From contig WTXI01000052.1 in NCBI GenBank assembly GCA_022376515.1, positions 157,605 to 221,604 of the forward strand: a stretch of DNA of 64,000 bases, written 5' to 3'. Positions within the stretch are counted from its first letter, which is position 1; every line of letters starts with the position of its first letter. Positions 1 through 8,432 of the stretch are shown piece after piece. A program made the position numbers and the translations under genes. This DNA comes from Lactifluus volemus (Eukaryota > Basidiomycota > Agaricomycetes > Russulales > Russulaceae). The notes under the pieces were generated by a model, which saw only the letters and a program-made list of their open reading frames with translations, was not told the origin of the DNA and searched no databases.

Positions 1-262
1 TAAAGTTATGATAATTACTTTCTTTTCTATGTTATCTTGCAGCCCCATAGTTGAAATCAGTGACCAGTCTTTGCGGACCCAACTTATTCTGAGTGTTCAT
101 TTGCCGACATGGTTGATTGCGAATTCTGTACCTGTCTGGCTCTGATTTGACAGTGTCCAATATCAAACATTGGGAGGAATCCCTAGTCTCCCGTAGCTAG
201 ACAATAGTGTCTTTTCTGTGGGGAAGAGACGAGGGCCATTATCATTTCAAGTCTCGATTATA
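1..262. repeat. Dispersed repeat, copy A
   Basis: This stretch is closely similar to 35545-35835 in the same orientation. Both share the run from the 'ttcttttctatgttatc' motif through 'attctgagtgttcatttgc', the 'ggaatccctagtctccc' motif and the terminal 'tttcaagtctc'. Some differences are CpG-to-TpG/CpA type (cccgtag versus cccacag). No intact reading frame crosses it. It abuts the left end of the CATCAG element. The family is not recognised. Confidence 0.7.
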
Positions 263-547
263 AATTTATAATACATTTCATCAGTAAATGGTGCAAAAAC
301 TTTTTGACTTTTTGACTTTTGAAGGTGAAAAAGTACAAAAGTAAAAAATCTTGCATTGACCCACATGGGATGGAATATGAATTAAACAACTTTAAGTAAG
401 AAAAGTTTGAAAAGTTTAAATAAGTGTAATAAACTTACCAGCTGTCCGGGCCGGCCCCGGCTTAATAATCCAATCAATTCCAGGTAAAAAATTCTCACAG
501 TTGCTCACATAATCATCCCACAGCATGCTTCCAATTAATTGCACATT

Positions 548-624
548 GCGGTATTCGAACCCTCAACTTGTGCATGCAGTAATGAAGGCAAACCATCTGT
601 TTACCATTACACCATCGAGGCTGG
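548..624 (-). other. tRNA-like / SINE-head-like segment
   Basis: On the minus strand a box A (TGGTGTAATGG, complement of 604-614) lies about 42 nt before a box B-like motif (GGTTCGAATACC, complement of 550-561). This is the spacing of RNA polymerase III internal promoters. The acceptor stem does not pair and the T-arm is imperfect, so this is not a functional tRNA. It is a tRNA pseudogene or the head of a tRNA-derived SINE. Confidence 0.35.
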
Positions 625-1118
625 ATCTGTTGGCGGCTCTATGGCTTACTTCAATAGTCGCATAGTCACTTGACTCAGCTGGTTTCTTTTTTTTCGTTCA
701 CCGCTCGCGTTACCTTCCCTGTCGCCTCCCTCTGTCGCCTCCCTCTGTCGCGAATCTCGGTCAGGATCGGTTTGGTTTGCCCGAAACCATTTCTTACGAG
801 TCTCACCACTGCCTTCGCCATCAACAGCGTGGTCCTTTTCCGGTGGTTTTCCAGCGCGTCATCTTTGGGGCACCTCTCTGCTTGTCCTCTTCCTCCTCTT
901 CCTCCTGCTTTGCCTCTGCTTTTTGTGTTGTGATTGTGTGGGACACCTGAAGGGTGCTTCCCTGTCAGGTGTTGCTAGGTATGTTATCTACTCTTCCACT
1001 TCACTAACTTCTCTGACTTTTCTGTAGTTTCCTTGCCCTCCCTTTCTTCTCCCTCGTCCCCCTTCGTCCCCCTTCGTTCCCTTCGATGAGGGATGGCTTC
1101 GCGTCATCCCTCGATGCT

Positions 1119-1795
1119 GGAGGGACCCCATCGCACCGCATCGACGTCCTTGGCGTCGGGATCGCGCTGGCGGCGCCGTTGCGACCGCCAGAGCGCCAGA
1201 CGCCTGGGAGCGATGTGGGGTATGTCCTCCTCTACCACTTCCCCGGCTGCTTCCGGACTCGGAGTTGCACCGCGTCGACATCTTTGGCGTCAGGATCGCG
1301 CTGGCGGCGCCGTTGCGACCGCCAGAGCACCAGACGCCTGCGACCGATGTGGGGCACGGCCTCCTCCCCTCTGCCGCTTTCCCCGCCCCTTCAGGATTCG
1401 GACTCGCACCGTGTCGATGTCCTTGGCTTCGGGATCGCGCTGGCGGCGCTATTGCGAACGCCAGAGCGCCAGACGCCTGCGACCGATGTGGGGCACGGCC
1501 TCCTCCCCTCTACCACTTCCCCCGCCGCTTCCGGACTCGGAGTCGCACCGTGTCGATGTCCTTGGCGTCGGGATCGCGCTGGCGACGCCGTTGCGAACGC
1601 CAGAGCGCCAGACGCCTGCGATCGATGTGGGGCACGGCCTCCTCCCCTCTGCCGCTTCCCCCGCCCCTTCCGGATTCGGACTCGCACCGTGTCGATGTCC
1701 TTGGCGTCGGGATCGCGCTGGAAACGCCGTTGCGACCGCCAGAGCGCCAGACGCCTGCGACCAGCGTGTGGCACGGCCTCCTCCCGGTTTTAGAT
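1119..1795. repeat. 139-bp GC-rich minisatellite, five units
   Basis: The motif 'gccagagcgccagacgcctg' recurs at 1187, 1321 (one change), 1460, 1599 and 1738, giving spacings of 134, 139, 139 and 139 bp. Each unit also holds 'ttggcgtcgggatcgcgctgg'. Because 139 is not a multiple of three, every forward frame reads the three phases of the unit in rotation. All three forward frames stay open for 180-240 codons, and one reverse frame is open as well. These open frames follow from composition and are not evidence for a protein. Confidence 0.9.
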
Positions 1796-2300
1796 ACCCC
1801 TGTCCAACACTAGACTGAGCGTAATGTCATCGTCCCGACCGAGGTCTCTGAGCCAGATCCTCTCGAGATAGCCGATCTACCAGGTGAAGGCGTGAATGTC
1901 GTGGTCCCACCCGAGCCGTACTTCCCCACCACCCTCAACCACTCTAGCCCAAAACCCACGCCGCCGCAAGTCCACTCGCCCTGACCCACTTCTGTTGTAG
2001 ATGGGGCGACTTCCTGATTTAGATGAGGGATGGCCGGGGTGGATATGCCCATGAGTAGTAGTAGTCCCTGAGCCGGGCATGAGGCCAATTTATCCCAGAC
2101 TTGTATTGTACCCTTTGCTTCTCTGGATTCCCTGCTTTCCTTAGCTTCAGCACTAAGGAAAGGCACTTTTTCACTTTTGACACTGTTATCACTTTTCATG
2201 ACTTTTTCTACTTGATTACTTTTTGTCAATGTAGTCAAAATAACTTTTTGGTGAATTCTAGGTTCCTTTTGGACTTTCGTGACTTTTCACACTTTTTCAG

Positions 2301-2338
2301 TCGCTCGAGCTCGGTCGAGCTCGACCGAGCTCGAGCGA
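2301..2338. repeat. 38-bp perfect palindrome
   Basis: The 38 bases from 2301 are identical to their own reverse complement. They are built from nested GAGCTC/CTCGAG/GGTCGAGCTCGACC units. They sit about 30 bp inside the right end of the CATCAG element. A related GAGCTCGAGCTC core sits at the matching place in the 5975-6171 copy (about 6000-6012). The sequence can form a cruciform or hairpin. Confidence 0.9.
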
Positions 2339-2529
2339 GTTCAAAAAAGTTTCATGCAGGTTTCCTGATGTTCTTCGTAAAGTGCCAGATCTATTTGTGC
2401 TGTATGGACCCCTGCTGCCTACTAACTGAAGTTACTGAACCTCACTTCCTCCAACCTAAATGGAGGGTTCAAGTTACATCACAGTCCCATCATCGATGGT
2501 CCGTCGTTTCCTTCTTCCATTCGTCATCC

Positions 2530-3665
2530 AATCTCAGCCTCCACTTCTTTCAGAGGCACGCGACAACCCGGATTTATTGGGTGAAGATTATCCATCAATA
2601 GACAAGGACATTCCGGTCGGAGACGTGTTCACCAGCTGCAACTGGGTTTTACGTGACAGGTGCTATCAAATCTTAATAATTGCTTTCCCGTGTCATGTCG
2701 ATTGACATGCATAACAAAGCCCCGAAATCAGCAATAAAGCGTGTGTTTCTCATAACAGACAACGATAACCCCCTAGCGAGCTCACACAATTCACGACTCG
2801 TAACTTCCACGCGAACTAAATTCACGGTAGGTGGAAGGTCTTGCCCCATGTATTATCTCCTAAGGCTAAGGTCCCTTTCCAAGATCTGTCGCAGGCTGGT
2901 GTGACGATCGAACCCTTCTTCATCACTACAGACGACAAGCCACTCATCCAACATAAAATTTGCTCTGTACGTGCTCCTATTTCTTGTTCTTGCGGGCCCT
3001 TCCTGAACATTCCACTGCAGAGTGTCCTGGTCGCGAGTACCTCGTCCGATGAAGACTCTCCATCTCACGCATTGATGACCTGCTCGAACAGATAAGGTTC
3101 CACAAGGCCGCAAAACGAGCTCTCTTTAGTATCCCCTTCGGGTTTGCAACGCGATTTATCATTGGTATCAAGGGCTATGGACTCATTACCGAGAGAAAAA
3201 GGGTTATTACAAGTACTTTGCGGATCTTGGGGACAAAATGGAGGTTGTAGAAAGTCATACAACGTATGTGGACGAGGTGCGAGCTCACTTGTATGCTGTG
3301 CGGTCATTCTTATGCTAACTATGGCCCTCCAGGAGCGAGAGGCGGAGGTCGAAAAGAACAGCGTACTTTTCGGCATGACATTGGGTGCGACAGCCCTGGA
3401 TGAGGACACCCAAGAGCATGGCTTTGGCACCCGTTCCGTGGGTCCCGGTTCGCGTGTATGCGCGATCCATCCTTGCTTGTCCTTCCAGTTTTTAACCTTC
3501 ACACTTTTCTTAGGTATTCTACACGGCGGACGAAGTCCGTTCTTTTCGCACCCTCGACCTTGAACCCGGTATCAAACTCCTGGGTTTCAAGGACAGTTCT
3601 GAGTTTGCCTTCGAAGATAATGTTCGACACTCGTCCTTCATCTACCCTGACGACTCAATGTGTCA
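2530..3665 (+). pseudogene. KU70 (XRCC6-type) gene fragment, truncated both ends
   Basis: Translated pieces match the Ku70 subunit of the DNA-end-binding Ku heterodimer (non-homologous end joining). These are the vWA-domain segments GDVFTSCNWVLRD (about 2620), KRVFLITDNDNP (about 2740) and QAGVTIEPFFITTDD (about 2895), the start of the beta-barrel SIPFGFATRFIIGIKGYG (about 3130) and FADLGDKMEVVES, and the later PGIKLLGFK and FIYPDD (about 3570-3655). Introns of about 55 bp separate the pieces. The extreme N-terminus, the rest of the barrel and the SAP C-terminus are missing. The fragment stops at 3660, where the MFS duplication unit begins, and its left end adjoins the CATCAG element. Two or three -1 frame breaks occur, including an A5 run at 3196-3200. 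It is non-functional as seen; a full KU70 should exist elsewhere. Confidence 0.8.
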
Positions 3666-3676
3666 CGTGATAGGGG
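3661..3676. promoter_or_regulatory. Conserved CACGTGA block upstream of MFS copy 1
   Basis: TCACGTGAYAGG is conserved upstream of all three MFS copies (here, near 12500 and near 15672), 236-298 bp before the start codon. CACGTG is the palindromic core bound by Cbf1/Pho4-type bHLH proteins. A regulatory role is inferred from its conservation in duplicated DNA only. Confidence 0.35.
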
Positions 3677-3727
3677 TAGCATGGATATACAGTGGAGTAA
3701 GAGGTTAAAAGTCGGGATTCTTCAGCC

Positions 3728-3911
3728 TAATCCGCTCACGAATTTCTCATCGGAATGCACCCCCAGATCAACATCCAATTAATTGAGGACAACGTTCCAA
3801 CAGCCAATGATCGAAGACAATTCGCCCAGAAATGGCTGGAAGGTATAAAAAAGGCAAAAGATGACAAGATACCGAGGTTACTCAAAGAAGGAGATCAAGT
3901 ATGGTACGGAT
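3728..3911 (+). repeat. Gypsy integrase relic in the MFS copy 1 upstream region
   Basis: The frame starting near 3731 reads SAHEFLIGMHPQINIQLI, then EDNVPTANDR, WLEGIKKAKDDK and GDQVW. It parallels the integrase C-terminal region of the resident Gypsy element (minus strand, about 39715-39950), which has MGTHPQINIQLI, WLQTIQKAKDNK and GDQVW. The relic lacks about ten residues after NDR. It ends about 50 bp before the MFS start codon, so it forms the proximal promoter or 5' leader. The same relic precedes MFS copies 2 and 3 in progressively shorter form. Confidence 0.85.
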
Positions 3912-3961
3912 ACATAAAGTAGAGGAGCTGATATTCCCAAGTAATTTACTTTTTACCCACA

Positions 3962-5699
3962 ATGACTCGCAACGGTGATGTTCCTCCCATAGATGAGGAG
4001 ACTCCCCTCCTCAAGAAGCCACCAACCCCTGTACCTTGGGCTCAAGTCTGGATTCTGCTTTTTATCCACTCGACAGTGGCCTTCACATTACATGTCATAG
4101 ATCCGTTCACACCAGAGGCATGACATTTTCTATTCAACTCGATCAAGTTCGTTTTCTCACCCCAATATCTCTAGTTCGTTCGCAATGTTGGGATCACCAA
4201 TGGTGATGAATCTCGCGTGGGATATTATGTTGGCTTGATGGTCAGATTCATTGTCAATCTCTCCACCTGTCTGCCCATGTCATTTTCTAGCAAACTATAT
4301 ACTATGCCACTCATGCTCTGACCATCTTACACTGGAGCAGGCTCTCCGATGTTGTTGGTCGTAAGCCGATCATCCTGATAGGTCTCTTCGGCCTCTCTTT
4401 GTCTATGTATTCGTTCGGGCTCTCGACCACTTATTGGGGCGCTATTCTTAGGTATGTATTTGTTAATTTCATGCCGCCCAATTCTAATGTATCCCAGCCG
4501 ATGTCTCCATGGGTCTCTGAATGCCAACTCTGGTGTCATCAAAAGCATCGCAGTGGAGATCACCGACTCCACAAGTCTCCCACACGTTTTTGCGTACATG
4601 CCTGCCGCATGGTCCACGGGTAGTACAGTTGGGTGAATGTGGCCCGCTCCTGATGTGTCACCTTCACTAACGTAAACTTGTATAGCCAGCTGATTGGAGG
4701 CTTACTCTCACGTCCCGCAGATCGCTTCCCTAACACTTTTGGAAATTCTCAGTTCCTGATGAAGTACCCGTACTTCCTTGCATGCGCAGTTCCTGCCACA
4801 TTTTCGGCGCTGGTGTGGGTCATGAATTACGCCTTTTTGCGGGAGGTAGGCGTGAACGCCATTCTATTCCACTCAGGCCTACAGTTTACCATTTCCAGAC
4901 CGTTCCCTCTCCGGCACCTCTTCGCCGGCTTCTGAAGAAACAAATGCGACCCTTGTCTGCTGAGATACCTGAATCAGATGTCGCCGAGAGGCCATATCCT
5001 CTTCGTCGGTTGATGACGCGGAGGGTAGTAGTGCTGGCTGTGATCAACTATGGGACTCTTTCCCTAGTTGAGGTTTCTTATGTCGCGATCCAGCCTCTAT
5101 TCTTCAGCACGCCTGTCAATAGAGGTGGCCTCGGGCTGGATCCACCAGCAATTGGGAAGATTCTTGCTTGCTTCGGGATACTCAATAGTATCTTTCAGTT
5201 TACTTGCTTCTCGCGCGCTAACGCTCTGTGGGGTACAAAGCGAGTTTTTATCGGCGGGCTGCTCTGTGCGATCCCAGTCTACGTGCTCTTTCCCGTGATG
5301 AATGTCTTGGCCCGTGCTTACGGCGTCGGCCAGACTGTGTACTCAACTATTGCCCTTCAAGTCATTTTTGGTTGTGGTTTATCCTTGTGCCATGGTATAT
5401 TGTCATTACCACTAGTCATCGAGTGGCACTGAACTAATGTGGTTCTTATAGGGTGTATCAACATTTATATATCTGCTGCATCTCCCAACCATGCATCTTT
5501 GGGCGCGACGAATGGGCTTGCCCAACTCGTCATGTCGATCATGCGTACGATTGGCCCAGCAATCTCTACTTCTCTCTTCTCTCTATCAGTAGCGGAAGGA
5601 TATTTAGGTGGTGGACTTGTATATACCGTGTTCATTTCCATATCGTTACTTGTAGTTGCCTTTGGAACCACTCTTCCACGGCAAGTGTGGCAATCATAG
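3962..5699 (+). CDS. MFS drug:H+ antiporter-like transporter, copy 1
   Basis: A plasma- or vacuolar-membrane transporter of the 12-helix DHA1 class; the substrate is unknown. Seven exons give one uninterrupted frame of 473 aa: 3962-4117, 4175-4240, 4291-4451, 4498-4632, 4686-4845, 4899-5394 and 5452-5699. The N-terminus has the acidic DEETPLL motif typical of the fungal family. The second exon reads VGITNGDES followed by GYYVGL. The cytoplasmic loop 2-3 motif is SRLSDVVGRK with the conserved Asp. Later come PADRFPNTFG, a PSPAPLRRLL central loop and the helix-rich C-half ending RQVWQS. Intron 1 (4118-4174) has a GC donor (AG|GCATGA). Six residues (PSQLAF in copies 2 and 3) are deleted near the N-terminus. 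It is the first of three duplicated units and the frame looks intact. Confidence 0.9.
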
Positions 5700-6720
5700 C
5701 GTTGCCAAATTCACAGATTGTCGCCGTATATTTCCCAAAAATGTACATGAATGATTGGCTTAAGAGAAGCAAGCAACACATCGGCAGGGTCAACACGAAG
5801 TAAAGTAACAGAACTTAATAGTCTTGGCACCAGACGTTCTATGACCTTGGAGTTCTTCTGAGATCTGAACGATCTCCCCTGGCCCGGGGTATCACCCACC
5901 GTGACCTTCGACTTTGACCCGAATGATTCCGAGCGAGCGTGCGCAGCGGGCACAGCTGGTCCTGGTAGGTTCTGCATCAGGAAACTAAACTTTTTTGGAC
6001 GAGCTCGAGCTCGGCCAAAAAGGGCAAAAAGCAAAAGTAATCTCAAATTACCCCAAAAGTTGCTTTCTACTATTTTCAAAATGTAAAAAACGCTAAAAAA
6101 ACAGTGATTTTACAGGCATTCCATAGCAACAAATAAACTGAACTTTTTTCACTTTTGTGCATTTACTGATGTCACTGGTATATTGCCAGTGCACTGGCCA
6201 GCTGCGCGACCTCAGGCTGGACCTGCTAGGTGGTGGAGTAGCTCCAGCACGTGTAAGCTCACCGCACCTGGTCACTCACTCGGGCCTCAATGGCTCTGGC
6301 TCGGCGGCGTCCAGCAGCGAGGGGGTAAGTACGCAACTACCGGCGGGAGTGACTCGGATGCAGTGCGGGACACGTGCATCCTCCGCATGCATATCCCGTT
6401 CCCCCCTTCGCGCTGTCACCTCAACCTCTTTACCTCTACTTACCACGCCATGCCGACACCGCCGCAGCCACCACCGCCCACCTCGTCGTCATCGTCGTCA
6501 TCGTCACCATTGCCATCGCGCTCACGTCAGCCCAATGGGGACGCCGAGAAGTTGTCGCCGCAATCGTCACCATTTCCATCGCCATCGACATCGCGCTCGT
6601 GTCAGCCGGAAGGTACCGCCGAGTCCCCAATCTGACTTTTCGCGACAGCCGTATCTTTATATGGTCGCGATACATCTGCCCAGTCAAGGGATTTTTTTCA
6701 CGCTGTTGAATGTAAATGCA
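5700..6720. repeat. MFS downstream block, copy 1 (duplicated)
   Basis: This spacer is similar to 14518-15610 downstream of MFS copy 2. Shared stretches include 'accagacgttctatgac', 'aacgatctcccctg', the GGCACA-CTGGTCCTGG region, 'cacgtcagcccaatggg' and 'tatctttatatggtcgc'. It carries the 5975-6171 insertion, which copy 2 lacks. Both copies keep a short Ser/Pro-rich frame starting MPTPP (here 6450-6635, 61 codons) with common SRQPNG and LSPQSSPFPS strings. Whether that is a gene remnant is unclear. Confidence 0.65.
5975..6171. mobile_element. 197-bp MITE-like element (CATCAG family)
   Basis: Its ends are CATCAGGAAAC at the left and the complement of CATCAGTAAATG at the right. Subterminal 'aacttttttgg' and 'aacttttttcac' flank an A-rich core with GAGCTCGAGCTC. 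The duplicated block downstream of MFS copy 2 has no such sequence at the equivalent place (about 15058), so that locus serves as an empty site. Its ends match the larger 279-2370 element in reverse order. Confidence 0.55.
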
Positions 6721-7442
6721 TGCGATCATGGTCATCAAACGAAATGTGAGCACGGTTCATATGTTTTAACACCACGACTGGGGATGAGTATAAACGTACT
6801 GTTCTGACTTGGAGTTGGTGTTCCTGAGACATCTACGTCCATGTGTGACGTCGCTCCCAAACTTGTGGGCGCGATATCTTCTCTCTGATATTTCTCACCT
6901 ATTGCGTGCCTGTCGTGTAGCTATGCCAACGCTAACCTCTCTTTCGTACAGCAAAGGGTCGTAGATTGTCTAATATCTTTGGGTGATGTTGACCTACAAG
7001 CTCACCTGCAACGCCTGCACCTTCAATTATGACACATGATCATACCTCCCCAGCTTCAGCGAAATGCTCCCATCCAAGTCGCTCACCCTCGTTTGTGAGC
7101 CCTTCTTTTCCTGCGTTTGTTCAGATTGAGCCCTAGGTTGTGTTCGTCACATGTCGAGGCGATGCCGCAGACCCGAGGTCTGAACGTCAGATAAGATATC
7201 ATATCATACTTGGAAATTATTGCACATTATACTCCAAGTCAACAGCGCCGCATATCAAGAGGTCTATCTACAACAACACGCCGGACTCACACCGCACAAG
7301 AAGGTTATCGCATTGGGTTGTCCACCACCGACACGGAGTAGCCTCATCTACTACATCTATATTGTCTAGGATTGAATTTTGTCGCAAATGTTATCCCGAC
7401 GTGCGTGATCTTGAGGTACCTACTGTAATCACTGAGGGACAG
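6721..7442. other. Intergenic spacer
   Basis: I see no conserved frame, RNA or repeat here. Short open frames do not resemble proteins. It ends at the LINE target site. Confidence 0.5.
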
Positions 7443-7456
7443 ATAGAAACGTGAGA
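7443..7456. repeat. LINE target-site duplication, left
   Basis: ATAGAAACGTGAGA here matches ATAGAAATGTGAGA at 8345-8358, directly after the poly(A). One base of 14 differs, a C/T transition at a CpG. Confidence 0.85.
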
Positions 7457-8344
7457 GACCGCCATGACCACGCCGATCCATGCAGAGCCATATGTGACAT
7501 GGCCGCAAGCATTCTGCACACCCACGACTCCACGAGGCAACCTCACTGTCGCTCCGCTGGATGCCAGGCGCAGCAAGCTTCCAGCCCCTCAAATGCCTCC
7601 AAACACTAGCAGTGGAGGCAGCAATGGCTGCCCCCCCAGACCTGAACATCGCAGCGCCCTCCATCGATGCCCTCCGTGTCTCCTCGCGCCAGCAAGCCAT
7701 CCGGGAGTGGGAGCAGGTATGGCTGGATGATCCCCGCAGGAACCCTGCGTACTGAGCCTTGCACCACCACCCCTCGGGTGCACCCCCAGACTTCATGATG
7801 GGAATTGCCAAAGCGCCCCGGCAGTGTTCTGTACTGCCATCAGACTCCTTACTGAACACATGTTTACAGGGGAATATAGTGCCCATCACCGCCCGCATGC
7901 CCCCGACCCACATGGCTGCCAGTGTGGCAGAGTTGCCCTGCAGACCCCTTCCCATGTCATCTTCCAGACTCTTCCACTGTGTCCTATTCCAAGATGCATG
8001 CAACCAACACCTCCACAATGCAGACCAATACTTATCCCCCTTCATACGTTTTGGCACCAAGGAAGGTGGAGAAGCCTTTGCCAAGTTCATTGAAGACTCA
8101 CAAGCCTGTATCAGGCTGCGGAGACAAGACCCAACCCTGAGGACCATGGCTAGCCACATTGGGCGGATGCCCAAGCCCCACACACACCACCCCCTCCTAA
8201 CCACCTCGCCTAATTTCCATATTAAATACACACTACACACACACCTTCATACCTAGATTATTGTTCTTTGCAGTGACAGTTGAGTGCATCTTTGTTGGCA
8301 GTAAACATCTTGCACTTTATAAATGCAGATTTTAAAAAAAAAAA
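7457..8344 (+). mobile_element. 5'-truncated non-LTR retrotransposon (Tad1-like LINE 3' end)
   Basis: The sense strand encodes, across two frames, the typical C-terminus of basidiomycete LINE polyproteins. This comprises a degenerate RNase H/linker region, FTGEYSAHHRPHAPDPHGCQ with the CQCG half of a zinc-binding motif, TPSHVI, and then FGTKEGGEAFAKFIE. The last bases form an A12 tail (8334-8345). It is flanked by a 14-bp target duplication with one mismatch. The reverse transcriptase and 5' end are absent, as expected for incomplete target-primed reverse transcription. At least one frameshift is present, so it is dead. It ends about 75 bp before the glucosidase II start codon. Confidence 0.85.
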
Positions 8345-8358
8345 ATAGAAATGTGAGA
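8345..8358. repeat. LINE target-site duplication, right
   Basis: This is the partner of 7443-7456. Its first A is shared with the poly(A) tail. It marks the original insertion site in the glucosidase II upstream region. Confidence 0.85.
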
Positions 8359-8432
8359 ATACATGACGGGTAGACGGGCCGGTGTAGCCGTCGTTAATTG
8401 AGCTGTAGCCGTAACACAGGACACAAGCAACA

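Larger units (their letters stand above)
279..2370. mobile_element. Putative 2.1-kb TIR element (CATCAG ends)
   Basis: The left end reads CATCAGTAAATG (279-290). The right end, read inward on the minus strand, starts CATCAGGAAAC (from 2370). They share an imperfect ~10-bp inverted repeat CATCAGNAAA. The 197-bp element at 5975-6171 has the same two distinct ends in the opposite order, so both look like one family in opposite orientation, the short one being an internal-deletion derivative. Inside are a tRNA-like segment, a 139-bp minisatellite, (A)CTTTTT-rich subterminal DNA and a 38-bp palindrome next to the right end. No transposase gene and no convincing target duplication are visible, so the element is at best non-autonomous. 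The assignment is inference from end similarity only. Confidence 0.45.

Noticed and set aside
548..624. A functional tRNA gene
   Set aside because: Box A and box B are present, but the acceptor stem does not pair and the T-arm is imperfect.
1086..1818. Three overlapping 180-240 codon frames in the GC-rich array, plus one reverse frame
   Set aside because: They follow from a stop-free tandem repeat with a period that is not a multiple of three; no protein family resemblance.
7344..8240. 298-codon minus-strand frame
   Set aside because: It is antisense to the LINE 3' region, whose sense strand carries the recognisable polyprotein end, poly(A) and TSDs.
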